From Paracoccaceae bacterium (lineage in GTDB: Bacteria > Pseudomonadota > Alphaproteobacteria > Rhodobacterales > Rhodobacteraceae): a DNA stretch of 55,371 nt. The stretch lies in the NCBI GenBank assembly GCA_007693835.1, contig RECW01000149.1:1-55371 (forward strand), given 5' to 3'. Below the pieces are notes generated by a model that was not told where the DNA came from, did not search any database, and worked only from the letters and a program-made list of their open reading frames with translations. This document shows, one piece after another, positions 16,835 through 24,518 of the stretch. Made by a program: the position numbers and the translations under genes. How positions within the stretch are numbered: the first letter of the stretch is position 1; every line of letters begins with the position of its first letter.

Positions 16835-17458
16835 TCAGCGGCGGTCGTCCTCCGCGTCGGGGTCGATGACCTCCATGCCGCGGGGGCTTCCGCCCTCCTC
16901 GTCGTCGGCGGTCTCGAACAGGCGCTGCACGTCGAACTCGGCCTGTTCGGCGGCCTCCTCCTCGGCGCGCAGCTCCGCGATGGTCTTGCCCTGGGCCTGG
17001 AGCGCGGCCTCCTCGGCGGAGCGGGCGACGTTGATGGTGATCGTCGCCGCGACTTCCGGATGGAGTACGACGCGCATCGGGTGCAGACCGAGCTCCTTCA
17101 CCGGGCGGTCGAGCACGATCTGGCGGCGCTCGACCGAGAAGCCGCCGGCGGTGGCGGCCTCGGCCGCGTCGCGGGCGGTGACCGAGCCGTAGAGCGCGCC
17201 GCCGTCGGAGGCCTGGCGGATCACCACGAAGGACTGGCCGTCGAGCTTGGCGGCGACCGCCCCGGCCTCCCGCTTCAGGTCGAGGTTGCGCGCCTCGAGC
17301 TGGGCGCGCTCGGTCTCGAACCGGGCGAGGTTGGCCTTGGTGGCGCGCAGCGCCTTGCCCTGCGGCAGGAGGAAGTTGCGCCCGTAGCCGTCCTTGACGG
17401 AGACCACGTCGCCCATCTGGCCGAGATGCTCGACCCGTTCCAGCAGTACGACCTGCAT
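16835..17458 (-). CDS. rplI: 50S ribosomal protein L9 with acidic C-terminal extension
   Basis: The N-terminal 50 residues ([20 protein letters not shown], then [20 protein letters not shown]) are the conserved L9 rRNA-binding domain. A long helix and a C-terminal domain with [20 protein letters not shown] follow. At 207 residues it is longer than the roughly 150 of many L9 proteins. The extra 45 or so residues form an acidic tail rich in Glu and Asp ([23 protein letters not shown]), a form seen in several alphaproteobacteria. It is third in the rpsF-rpsR-rplI operon, 11 bases after rpsR, with a GGGAGG ribosome site. Confidence 0.95.
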   Translation of the reverse strand: MQVVLLERVEHLGQMGDVVSVKDGYGRNFLLPQGKALRATKANLARFETERAQLEARNLDLKREAGAVAAKLDGQSFVVIRQASDGGALYGSVTARDAAEAATAGGFSVERRQIVLDRPVKELGLHPMRVVLHPEVAATITINVARSAEEAALQAQGKTIAELRAEEEAAEQAEFDVQRLFETADDEEGGSPRGMEVIDPDAEDDRR

Positions 17459-17469
17459 CGAAGCCTCCC

Positions 17470-17697
17470 TCAGTTCACGGCGTAGGGAAGCAGGGCGAGG
17501 AAGCGGGCGCGCTTGATGGCGCGCGCCAGTTCCCGCTGCTTCTTGGCGGAGACGGCGGTGATGCGGCTCGGCACGATCTTGCCGCGCTCGGAGACGTAGC
17601 GCTGAAGGAGCTTGACGTCCTTGTAGTCGATCGTCGGCGCGCCCTCGCCGGAGAACGGGCAGCTCTTGCGACGGCGGAAAAACGGTTTGCGGGCCAT
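17470..17697 (-). CDS. rpsR: 30S ribosomal protein S18
   Basis: The 75-residue protein has the expected length and the conserved S18 pattern: basic start [14 protein letters not shown], then [19 protein letters not shown] and [21 protein letters not shown]18 binds S6 and the central domain of 16S rRNA in the small-subunit platform. The single cysteine in KSCPF is the usual remnant of the zinc-type N-terminus. It lies between rpsF and rplI with short gaps and a GAGAGGAG ribosome site. Confidence 0.97.
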   Translation of the reverse strand: MARKPFFRRRKSCPFSGEGAPTIDYKDVKLLQRYVSERGKIVPSRITAVSAKKQRELARAIKRARFLALLPYAVN

Positions 17698-17714
17698 GGG
17701 TGTGCTCCTCTCGC

Positions 17715-18134
17715 TCAGTCGTCGCGCCGCGGGCCGCGCGGGCCGCGATCCCGATCGCCGCGGTCGCCCCTGTCGCCGCGATCGCCTCTGCGGCCGCGGT
17801 CGTCGCGGGAGTTCTTGGCGCGGACGACGGCGCTCTCGCCTTCCTCGTGGGCCTCGACCTTCACGGTGAGGACGCGCATCACGTCGTCATGGAGGCGCAT
17901 CAGGCGCTCCATCTCCTGCACAGCCTCGGCCGGCGCGTCGGAGCGGATGAAGAGGTAGTGGCCCTTGCGGTTCTTGTTGATCCGGTAGGCCATGGAGCGC
18001 AGGCCCCAGTACTCGAACCCGGCGACGTCGCCGCCGTGGTCCTTCAGAACCTGGCCGAAGTGCTCGATCAGCGCTTCGGCCTGCGCGTTGGAGATGTCCT
18101 GACGCGCGATGAACACGTGCTCGTAGAGCGACAT
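17715..18134 (-). CDS. rpsF: 30S ribosomal protein S6 with Arg/Asp/Gly repeat tail
   Basis: Residues 1-100 form a normal S6 ([32 protein letters not shown], then [14 protein letters not shown]). The ATG at 18134 has AAGGAA 6 bases upstream; an upstream ATG at 18161 is less likely because it falls in the structured leader. The C-terminus is a low-complexity tail of about 30 residues built of RGD and DRG units ([17 protein letters not shown]). It replaces the glutamate tail that RimK modifies in enterobacteria. S6 pairs with S18, and the S6-S18 complex represses this operon in several bacteria. A leader hairpin and promoter lie directly upstream. Confidence 0.95.
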   Translation of the reverse strand: MSLYEHVFIARQDISNAQAEALIEHFGQVLKDHGGDVAGFEYWGLRSMAYRINKNRKGHYLFIRSDAPAEAVQEMERLMRLHDDVMRVLTVKVEAHEEGESAVVRAKNSRDDRGRRGDRGDRGDRGDRDRGPRGPRRDD

Positions 18135-18162
18135 GGCGCTTCCTTGTCCGGCGTGCTTCACC

Positions 18163-18195
18163 GTGCGGGCGGCGTGATCTCCCGAAAGCCCGCAC
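18163..18195 (-). promoter_or_regulatory. rpsF leader hairpin, candidate S6-S18 autoregulatory site
   Basis: In the predicted leftward 5' leader, GTGCGGGC pairs with GCCCGCAC over 8 perfect base pairs around a 17-base loop that contains GGAGATCACGCC. The same 12-base string recurs 42 bases further upstream (given-strand copies 18171-18182 and 18213-18224). S6-S18 autoregulation through an rpsF leader structure is known in other bacteria. Whether this structure fits that consensus would need covariance modelling. Confidence 0.5.
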
Positions 18196-18236
18196 CCGAG
18201 AGGCGACGCGAGGGCGTGATCTCCGGGAGAGCGCGG

Positions 18237-18265
18237 CTTATGGCGCCGCGGCCGCCCGATGGCAA
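18237..18265 (-). promoter_or_regulatory. Promoter of the rpsF-rpsR-rplI operon
   Basis: Reading leftward, TTGCCA (18265-18260) and CATAAG (18242-18237) are separated by 17 bases, a good housekeeping sigma-70-type spacing with 4 of 6 matches in the -10 box. Transcription would start near 18230 and give a leader of about 95 bases containing the hairpin at 18163-18195. Confidence 0.6.
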
Positions 18266-18275
18266 GGCGCGCGCC

Positions 18276-18304
18276 TTGACAGCGGGGGCGGGGCGGGCTT
18301 GAAG
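18276..18304 (+). promoter_or_regulatory. Promoter of the fabD operon
   Basis: A perfect TTGACA -35 box (18276-18281) is followed after 17 bases by TTGAAG (18299-18304), a weak -10 match. Transcription would start near 18311, about 24 bases before the fabD ATG. It is back-to-back with the rpsF promoter. Confidence 0.5.
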
Positions 18305-18334
18305 GCCGCCGTTCACCATGAAAGGACCCGCCGC

Positions 18335-19288
18335 ATGGCGCGCGCGTTCGTCTTTCCGGGGCAAGGCAGTCAGGCGGTCGGCATGGGCCGCGCGCTGGCC
18401 GACGCCTATCCCGCAGCGCGGGCGGTGTTCGAGGAGGTCGACGCGGCGCTCGGCGAATCGCTCAGCCGGACGGTCTTCGAGGGACCCGAGAGCGCGCTTC
18501 AGCTGACGGAGAACGCGCAGCCGGCGCTGATGGCGACCTCGCTCGCCGCGATGCGGGCGCTGGAGGCGGAGGGCGTGCGCGTGGGCGCGCACGCCGCCTA
18601 CGTGGCCGGGCATTCCCTCGGCGAGTATTCGGCGCTCTGCGCGGCCGGGTCGATCACGGTGGGGGATGCGGCGCGGCTGCTCCGGCTGCGCGGTCGGGCG
18701 ATGCAGGCGGCGGCGCCGGTGGGCTCGGGCGCGATGGCGGCGCTGCTCGGGCTGGAGATCGACGCGGCGCGGGAGATCGCGGCGGAGGCCGCGGCGCTCG
18801 GGGTCTGCGAGGCGGCCAACGACAACGCGCCGGGGCAGGTGGTGGTCTCGGGCGCGCGGGAGGCGGTGGCGCGGGCGACGGAGATCGCGGCGGCGCGGGG
18901 CGCCAAGCGGGCGGTGATGCTGCCGGTCTCGGCGCCCTTCCACTGCGCGCTGATGGCGCCGGCGGCCGAGGCGATGCGGGCGGCGCTGGCCGACACGGCG
19001 ATCGCGGCGCCGGCGGCGCCGGTGGTGTCGAACGTGGCGGCCGAAGGGGTCACCGACCCCGAGCGCATCCGCGACCTGCTGGTGCGGCAGGTGACGGGCG
19101 CGGTGCGCTGGCGCGAGGGCGTGCTGTGGATGGCCGGACAGGGCGTGCGGGAGCTGGTCGAGATCGGCGCCGGCAAGGTGCTGACGGGCCTCGCCAAGCG
19201 CATCGACAAGGGCCTGACGGCGACGGCGGTCAACGAGCCCGCGGACGCCGCGCGGGTCGCGGCGGCGATTCTCGGCGACGCCCGCTGA
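18335..19288 (+). CDS. fabD: Malonyl CoA-acyl carrier protein transacylase
   Basis: The 317-residue protein opens with ARAFVFPGQGSQAVGMG, the oxyanion-hole signature. The nucleophile is S94 in AGHSLGEYSALCAAG, and the catalytic histidine is in PVSAPFHCALM. It transfers malonyl from CoA to acyl carrier protein to supply fatty-acid elongation in the cytoplasm. The ATG at 18335 was chosen because AAAGGA lies 8 bases upstream and because the open frame before it encodes nothing FabD-like. fabG follows after 18 bases. Confidence 0.97.
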   Translation: MARAFVFPGQGSQAVGMGRALADAYPAARAVFEEVDAALGESLSRTVFEGPESALQLTENAQPALMATSLAAMRALEAEGVRVGAHAAYVAGHSLGEYSALCAAGSITVGDAARLLRLRGRAMQAAAPVGSGAMAALLGLEIDAAREIAAEAAALGVCEAANDNAPGQVVVSGAREAVARATEIAAARGAKRAVMLPVSAPFHCALMAPAAEAMRAALADTAIAAPAAPVVSNVAAEGVTDPERIRDLLVRQVTGAVRWREGVLWMAGQGVRELVEIGAGKVLTGLAKRIDKGLTATAVNEPADAARVAAAILGDAR

Positions 19289-19306
19289 GGGGCGAGAGGG
19301 GGCGGC

Positions 19307-20044
19307 ATGTTCGACCTGACGGGAAAACGCGCGCTGGTGACCGGCGCTTCGGGCGGCATCGGCGGCGCGGTCGCCGCGGCGCTGCACGCGCAAGGGGCGA
19401 CGGTGGGCCTCTGCGGCACGCGCGTGGCGCCGCTGGAGGACCTGGCGGCGTCGCTCGGCGAGCGGGCGCACGTGCTGCCCTGCGACCTGTCGGACGCAGC
19501 CGCGGTCGAGGCGCTGCCGAAGGCCGCCACGGCGGCGATGGGCGCGGTCGACATTCTGGTGAACAACGCCGGCGTGACCCGGGACAACCTGTTCATGCGG
19601 ATGTCGGACGCCGAGTGGGACGCGGTGATCGCGGTGAACCTGACGGCGGCGTTCCGGCTGATGCGCGGCTGCCTGCGCGGCATGATGAAGGCGCGCTGGG
19701 GGCGGATCGTCTCGGTGACGTCGGTCGTCGGCGTCACCGGCAACCCGGGACAGGGCAACTACGCGGCGTCGAAGGCCGGGCTGATCGGCATGTCGAAGTC
19801 GCTGGCGGCCGAAGTCGCCTCGCGCGGCGTGACGGTGAACTGCGTGGCGCCGGGGTTCATCGAGACGGCGATGACGGCGGGTCTGGCGGACGCGCAGAAG
19901 GAGAAGCTGCTCGGCGCGATTCCGGCCGGGCGGATGGGGACGTCGGCGGAAGTCGCTGCGGCGGTGGCGTTTCTGGCGAGCGACGAGGCGCGCTACGTGA
20001 CGGGCGCGACCCTGCACGTCAACGGCGGGATGGCGATGGTCTGA
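19307..20044 (+). CDS. fabG: 3-oxoacyl-acyl carrier protein reductase
   Basis: The 245-residue short-chain dehydrogenase has the NADP-binding start ALVTGASGGIGGAVAAALH, the NNAGVTRDN motif and the catalytic YxxxK as Y152/K156 in GNYAASKAGLIG. The ending TGATLHVNGGMAMV is typical of FabG. It reduces 3-oxoacyl-ACP with NADPH. It lies between fabD and acpP; a 174-base gap before acpP suggests a separate acpP promoter, although no convincing boxes were found there. Confidence 0.97.
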   Translation: MFDLTGKRALVTGASGGIGGAVAAALHAQGATVGLCGTRVAPLEDLAASLGERAHVLPCDLSDAAAVEALPKAATAAMGAVDILVNNAGVTRDNLFMRMSDAEWDAVIAVNLTAAFRLMRGCLRGMMKARWGRIVSVTSVVGVTGNPGQGNYAASKAGLIGMSKSLAAEVASRGVTVNCVAPGFIETAMTAGLADAQKEKLLGAIPAGRMGTSAEVAAAVAFLASDEARYVTGATLHVNGGMAMV

Positions 20045-20218
20045 GGACGTTTGCGCCCTCGGGCGGGTGTGCTAAGCAACCGGCGGCTCGAACGAGGGCG
20101 GCGGGGGCGCGTCGGCGCGGCGCGTCCCGCGACGCGGGCGGCCGGAGGCGGCTCCGTAGGGGTGGCCCGTGAGGGTGGAATAAGGGGCCCGTGCGGCTCG
20201 ATCTAGCGAGGAAGACAG

Positions 20219-20461
20219 ATGAGCGACATCGCTGAGCGCGTGAAGAAGATCGTCGTGGAGCACCTCGGCGTCGAGGAGGAGAAGGTGGTCGACAGCGCCA
20301 GCTTCATCGACGATCTGGGCGCGGACAGCCTCGATACGGTCGAGCTCGTGATGGCCTTCGAGGAGGAGTTCGGGATCGAGATCCCGGACGACGCCGCCGA
20401 GACCATCCAGACTTTCGGCGATGCGGTGAAGTTCATCACCGAGAACGCCTCGGCCGCCTGA
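20219..20461 (+). CDS. acpP: Acyl carrier protein
   Basis: The 80-residue acidic protein carries the phosphopantetheine attachment serine S37 in [20 protein letters not shown], the universal ACP motif. A GAGGAAG ribosome site precedes the ATG. In the 66-base gap to fabF, GGGCCGC (20468-20474) can pair with GCGGCCC (20496-20502). It lacks a T-run and may act as an mRNA-processing or stabilising structure, which would fit the high abundance needed for ACP. Confidence 0.98.
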   Translation: MSDIAERVKKIVVEHLGVEEEKVVDSASFIDDLGADSLDTVELVMAFEEEFGIEIPDDAAETIQTFGDAVKFITENASAA

Positions 20462-20527
20462 AGGGGCGGGCCGCGTGTCGCGAAGGCGGCGCGCGGCGGC
20501 CCGGCGACGGAACGGGGAGGCGCAGGG

Positions 20528-21793
20528 ATGCGGCGGGTCGTCATCACCGGCATGGGCGCGCTGACGCCGCTCGGCTGCGGCGTCGAGGAGACGTGGCGCA
20601 ACCTGCTGGCCGGCAAGTCCGGCGCCGGGATCATCCGGCACTTCGACGCCGCGCATCTGCCGGCCCGCATCGCCTGCGAAGTGCCGCTCGGCGACGCGCC
20701 GGGCGCCTTCGATCCTGATTTCTGGGTGCCCGCGAAAGACAGGCGGAAGCTTGACCGCTTCATCGTCTACGCCATGGCGGCCGCGCAGATGGCCGTGGAG
20801 GACGCCGGCTGGACGCCCGGCCCCGACGACGCGGAGGCGCGCGAGCGCACCGGGGTGATGATCGGGTCGGGCATCGGCGGGATCGAGACCATCGCCGAGG
20901 GCGCGCTGACGGTGCGGGACAAGGGTCATCGCCGGCTGTCGCCGTTCTTCATCCCCTCGGCGCTGATCAATCTCTGCTCGGGGCAGGTCTCGATCAAATA
21001 CGGCTTCAAGGGTCCGAATCACTCGGTCGTGACGGCCTGTTCGACCGGCGCCCACGCGATCGGCGACGCGGCCCGGCTGATCCGGGACGGCGACGCCGAC
21101 GTGATGGTCGCGGGCGGCGCGGAGGCGCCGATCTGCGAACTGGCGGTGGCGGGCTTCGCGGCGTGCAAGGCGCTGTCGACCGGCTACAACGATGCGCCGG
21201 AGCGTGCGTCGCGCCCCTACGACCGCGGCCGGGACGGGTTCGTGATGGGTGAAGGCGCCGGGGTGGTGGTGCTTGAGGAATACGCCCACGCCAAGGCGCG
21301 CGGCGCCAAGATCTACGCCGAAGTCCTCGGCTACGGCCTGTCCGGCGACGCGCACCACATCACTTCGCCGTCGCCGGATGGGGACGGAGGCTATCGCTCG
21401 ATGCGGGCGGCGCTCGACAAGGCGGGGCTTGGCGCCTCGGATATCGACTATGTGAACGCGCACGGCACGTCGACGCCGGCGGGCGACGAGATCGAGCTCG
21501 CGGCGGTGACGCGGCTGCTGGGGAACGCGGCGCCCCGTGTCACGATGTCGTCGACCAAGTCCTCGATCGGGCACCTGCTCGGCGCGGCGGGCGCCGTGGA
21601 GGCGATCTTCTGCGCGCTGGCGCTGCGCGACCAGGTGGCGCCGCCGACGCTGAACCTCGACGATCCCTCGGTCGCGACCGACATCGACCTCGCGCCCCAC
21701 CGGCCCGTGGAGCGGCGGATCGAGGTGGCGCTGTCGAACTCCTTCGGCTTCGGCGGCACCAACGCCTCGCTCGTGCTCGCCAAGCCGCGCTGA
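20528..21793 (+). CDS. fabF: 3-oxoacyl-acyl carrier protein synthase II
   Basis: The 421-residue condensing enzyme starts MRRVVITGMGALTPLGCGVE. The active-site cysteine is C171 in VVTACSTGAHAIGDA, the first histidine is in NAHGTSTPAGDEIE and the second in KSSIGHLLGAAGAVE. The NSFGFGGTNASLV ending is characteristic. It condenses malonyl-ACP with acyl-ACP chains. It lies between acpP and mltG, 7 bases before the latter, as part of the fabD-fabG-acpP-fabF-mltG group. Confidence 0.97.
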   Translation: MRRVVITGMGALTPLGCGVEETWRNLLAGKSGAGIIRHFDAAHLPARIACEVPLGDAPGAFDPDFWVPAKDRRKLDRFIVYAMAAAQMAVEDAGWTPGPDDAEARERTGVMIGSGIGGIETIAEGALTVRDKGHRRLSPFFIPSALINLCSGQVSIKYGFKGPNHSVVTACSTGAHAIGDAARLIRDGDADVMVAGGAEAPICELAVAGFAACKALSTGYNDAPERASRPYDRGRDGFVMGEGAGVVVLEEYAHAKARGAKIYAEVLGYGLSGDAHHITSPSPDGDGGYRSMRAALDKAGLGASDIDYVNAHGTSTPAGDEIELAAVTRLLGNAAPRVTMSSTKSSIGHLLGAAGAVEAIFCALALRDQVAPPTLNLDDPSVATDIDLAPHRPVERRIEVALSNSFGFGGTNASLVLAKPR

Positions 21794-21800
21794 GGCGGCG

Positions 21801-22787
21801 ATGCGCAACCTCGCGTCCAGCGCCATCACGCTGATCATCGTTCTCGGCGTCGCCATCGCAGGGCTGGCGGCGTGGGGCGAGCGGACGTTCCGGGGGCCGG
21901 GGCCGCTGGAGACGGAGGCGGTGTTCGAGGTGCCGCGAGGCGCGACGCTCGACCGGGTGGCGGAGAAGCTGGAGGCGGAGGGCGTGATCGCCTCGGCGCG
22001 GGTGTTCCGCGTCGGCGCGCGGCTCGACGGCGGCGCCGATCGGCTGCGCTTCGGCGAATTCGCGATCCCTGCGCGGGCGTCGATGGAGGAGGTGCTCGAC
22101 GTCCTGCGCAGCGGCCGGGTGATCCTGCACTTCGTCACCGTGCCGGAAGGGCGGACGTCGCACGAGGCTGTCGCGATCCTGAACGCCTCGCCGGTGCTGA
22201 CCGGCGAGATCGAGGAGATCCCGCCCGAGGGCTCGCTGGCGCCGGAGACCTTCGCGGTGCAGCGGGGCGACACGCGGGCGAGCGTGATCGCGCGCATGAC
22301 CGAGATGCAGCGGCGCATCCTCGAGGAGGCGTGGGCGGCGCGCAACGAACGCTCGGCGCTGCGCTCGCCCGAGGAGGCGCTGATCCTCGCCTCGATCATC
22401 GAGAGGGAGACCGCGGTGCGCGACGAACTCGAGCGCGTCTCGGCGGTGTTCCACAACCGGTTGCGGCGGGGGATGCGGCTGCAGTCGGACCCGACGATCA
22501 TCTACGGGCTGACGCGGGGCGAGGGGCCGCTCGGGCGCGCCCTGACGCGGGCCGACATCGAGAGCCGCACGCCCTGGAACACCTACGTGATAGACGGCCT
22601 GCCGCCGACGCCGATCGCCAACCCGGGTCGCGCCGCCATCTTCGCGGCGACCCAGCCGATCGAGAGCGACGAGTACTATTTCGTGGCCGACGGGACGGGC
22701 GGCCATGCGTTCGCGCGCACGCTGGCCGAGCACAACCGCAACGTCGCCGCGTGGCGGGCCATAGAACGCGAGCGGGCAAGCCAGTAA
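21801..22787 (+). CDS. mltG: Endolytic transglycosylase MltG (YceG-like)
   Basis: The 328-residue protein has one N-terminal membrane anchor (about residues 6-26) and a periplasmic part. A LysM-like subdomain (FEVPRGATLDRVAEKLEAEG) precedes the YceG catalytic region, which contains LASIIERETAV with the predicted catalytic glutamate, VFHNRLRRGMRLQSDPTIIY, PWNTYVIDGLPPTPIANPG and YYFVADGTGGHAF. MltG cuts nascent peptidoglycan glycan strands and limits their length. It is the last gene before the gene transfer agent leader. The AT-rich promoter region begins 13 bases after its stop. Confidence 0.94.
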   Translation: MRNLASSAITLIIVLGVAIAGLAAWGERTFRGPGPLETEAVFEVPRGATLDRVAEKLEAEGVIASARVFRVGARLDGGADRLRFGEFAIPARASMEEVLDVLRSGRVILHFVTVPEGRTSHEAVAILNASPVLTGEIEEIPPEGSLAPETFAVQRGDTRASVIARMTEMQRRILEEAWAARNERSALRSPEEALILASIIERETAVRDELERVSAVFHNRLRRGMRLQSDPTIIYGLTRGEGPLGRALTRADIESRTPWNTYVIDGLPPTPIANPGRAAIFAATQPIESDEYYFVADGTGGHAFARTLAEHNRNVAAWRAIERERASQ

Positions 22788-22800
22788 TACTTTATTAAAC

Positions 22801-22828
22801 TTGACTTTTCGCGCGCTGCGCTGTAGAA
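22801..22828 (+). promoter_or_regulatory. Candidate promoter of the gene transfer agent cluster
   Basis: TTGACT (22801-22806) is followed 15-16 bases later by TGTAGA/GTAGAA (22822-22828). An AT-rich TTTATTAAAC stretch lies just upstream and could act as an UP element. This is the only strongly AT-rich spot between mltG and the first GTA gene. In Rhodobacter capsulatus the cluster needs the activator GafA; whether the same holds here cannot be seen. Confidence 0.5.
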
Positions 22829-22850
22829 GAAGCGCATAGTCGGGGAATCG

Positions 22851-22882
22851 GGCCGTTCGGAAGCGAGCGGCCTTCTTCATTT
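22851..22882 (+). terminator. Terminator-like hairpin in the GTA leader
   Basis: GGCCGTTCG (22851-22859) pairs with CGAGCGGCC (22864-22872) over 9 positions, one of them G-U, around the loop GAAG. The T-rich TTCTTCATTT follows. It lies downstream of the candidate promoter and upstream of the first GTA gene, so it would stop mltG read-through and also attenuate GTA transcription unless overcome. Confidence 0.6.
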
Positions 22883-22913
22883 GTATCGCAGATTTTTTTG
22901 ATGGAGGCGTCTC

Positions 22914-23246
22914 TTGGTTGAGGACGACGCCGAGACGGTGCGGGTCGCCCGCGCCGACGCGCTGGCGCTCTACCGCGACTTCGCCGCCCAGCTTCGCGCC
23001 GAGATCGACGCGGCGCAGGCCGGGGAGCCCTCCGAGGAGGCCAGGCGGTTGGCGAAGGCCCACCAACAGACATTGCTCATGGTGCTCGGTTTTGAAGAAG
23101 CGCTCGTCAACCGCCGACGCGGACCCGCTGCTGCTGGCGGCGCGCCGCTTGACCTCGACGCGGCGCGGGCCGAAGTCGCTCGCCGCCTGGCTCGCCTCCG
23201 CGCCGGTCTCGGCGCACGAAAGGCTGCTGGACCGGCTGACCCCTGA
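22914..23246 (+). CDS. GTA small terminase-like protein (RcGTA gp1)
   Basis: The 110-residue, mainly helical protein lies directly before the large terminase, the position of RcGTA gp1, which acts as an atypical small terminase. Its central helices contain LALYRDFAAQLRAEIDAAQ and EEARRLAKAHQQTLLMVL. Translation probably starts at the TTG at 22914, because GGAGG lies 6 bases upstream and no ATG or GTG fits. The weak start codon may limit its amount. The 3' end overlaps the start of the large terminase in another frame. Identity rests on position and general character, as this family is poorly conserved. Confidence 0.7.
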   Translation: MVEDDAETVRVARADALALYRDFAAQLRAEIDAAQAGEPSEEARRLAKAHQQTLLMVLGFEEALVNRRRGPAAAGGAPLDLDAARAEVARRLARLRAGLGARKAAGPADP

Positions 23247-24477
23247 GACGCTCGCCGCCCTGCCGCACCTGTTCGAGTTCTGGGGCCGGGCGGACCACCA
23301 GCTGCCGCCGCCCGGCGACTGGAGCACCTGGGTGGTGCTGGGCGGGCGCGGCTCGGGCAAGACGCGCGCCGGCGCCGAGTGGGTGCGCCGGCAGGTGGAG
23401 GGCGCGACGCCTGCCGCCTGCGGCTTGGCGCGGCGCGTGGCGCTGGTGGCGGAGACCTGGGAGCAGGCGCGCGAAGTCATGGTGATGGGCGAGTCGGGCC
23501 TGCTGGCCTGCTCGCCGCCCGACCGGCGGCCGGAGTGGGTGGCGAGCCGACACAAGCTGTTCTGGGCGAACGGGGCGGAGGCGCAGCTTTTCTCGGCGGC
23601 CGATCCGCCGTCGCTGCGCGGGCCGCAGTTCGACTGCGCCTGGTCGGACGAACTGGCGAAGTGGCGGCGCGCGGGCGAGGCGTGGGACATGCTGCAGTTC
23701 GGCCTGCGGCTCGGCGCGCGCCCGCGCCAGATCGTGACGACGACGCCGCGGGACATGGCGCTGCTGCGCGCGATCCTCGACGATCCGGCCACCGTCGCGA
23801 CATCGGCGCCGACCGAGGCGAACCGGGCCAACCTCGCGCCGAGTTTTCTGGGCGCGATCACCCGGCGCTATCGGGGGACTCACCTCGGGCGGCAGGAGCT
23901 CGGCGGGGAGATGCTCGGCGAGGCGCCGGACGCGCTGTTCCGGCGCGCGAGCATCGAGGCGGCGCGGGTCACCGCGGGGCCGGAGATGGACCGGATCGTC
24001 GTCGGGGTCGACCCGCCGGCGACGGCGGGACCGGCGTCGGACGAATGCGGGATCGTGGTGGTCGGGCGCGCGGGCGAGGCGTTCTACGTGCTCGACGACT
24101 GCTCGCTCGGGCGGGCGAGCCCGGCGGTGTGGGCGGCGCGGGCCGTGGAGGCGTCGCGGCGCTGGCGCGCCGACCGCATCGTCGCCGAGACCAACCAGGG
24201 CGGCGAGATGGTGATCGCCACGCTGCGGCGGATCGATCCGCACGCGCCGGTGATGGCCGTGCGGGCGACGCGGGGGAAGGCGGCGCGGGCCGAGCCGGTG
24301 TCGGCGCTCTACGAACAGGGGCTGGTGCGCCATGTCGGCGTGATGGCGACGCTGGAGGACCAGCTCTGCGCCTTCGGGGGCGGCGGCCGGTCGCCCGACC
24401 GGGTCGACGCGCTGGTGTGGGCGGTGACGGCGCTGATCGAGGGCGGCGGATCACGGCCGGCGGTGCGCTCGCTGTAG
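23092..24477 (+). CDS. GTA terminase large subunit (RcGTA gp2)
   Basis: The DNA-packaging motor is about 461 residues. The ATPase domain has Walker A GGRGSGKT (about residues 84-91 from the start used), Walker B-like DCAWSDELAKW and the coupling region IVTTTPRD. The RNase H-like nuclease follows with VGVDPPATAG, the acidic DDCSLGRASPAVWAARA and VAETNQGGEMV. In RcGTA this enzyme fills heads with about 4 kb of random host DNA. The start is uncertain: the frame lacks ATG/GTG in the right place. TTG at 23092 or 23149 is most plausible, inside the gp1 gene, so translation may be coupled to it. Confidence 0.88.
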   Translation: MKKRSSTADADPLLLAARRLTSTRRGPKSLAAWLASAPVSAHERLLDRLTPETLAALPHLFEFWGRADHQLPPPGDWSTWVVLGGRGSGKTRAGAEWVRRQVEGATPAACGLARRVALVAETWEQAREVMVMGESGLLACSPPDRRPEWVASRHKLFWANGAEAQLFSAADPPSLRGPQFDCAWSDELAKWRRAGEAWDMLQFGLRLGARPRQIVTTTPRDMALLRAILDDPATVATSAPTEANRANLAPSFLGAITRRYRGTHLGRQELGGEMLGEAPDALFRRASIEAARVTAGPEMDRIVVGVDPPATAGPASDECGIVVVGRAGEAFYVLDDCSLGRASPAVWAARAVEASRRWRADRIVAETNQGGEMVIATLRRIDPHAPVMAVRATRGKAARAEPVSALYEQGLVRHVGVMATLEDQLCAFGGGGRSPDRVDALVWAVTALIEGGGSRPAVRSL

Positions 24478-24518
24478 GCGCGCAGGTCCGGCGCGGTTTC
24501 ATTTCGGAGGAGACGCCG

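Noticed and set aside
20045-20218. Possible acpP promoter in the gap after fabG
   Set aside because: TTGCGC and AATAAG-like strings occur but without acceptable spacing; no convincing promoter pair was found. The gap is GC-rich and otherwise featureless.
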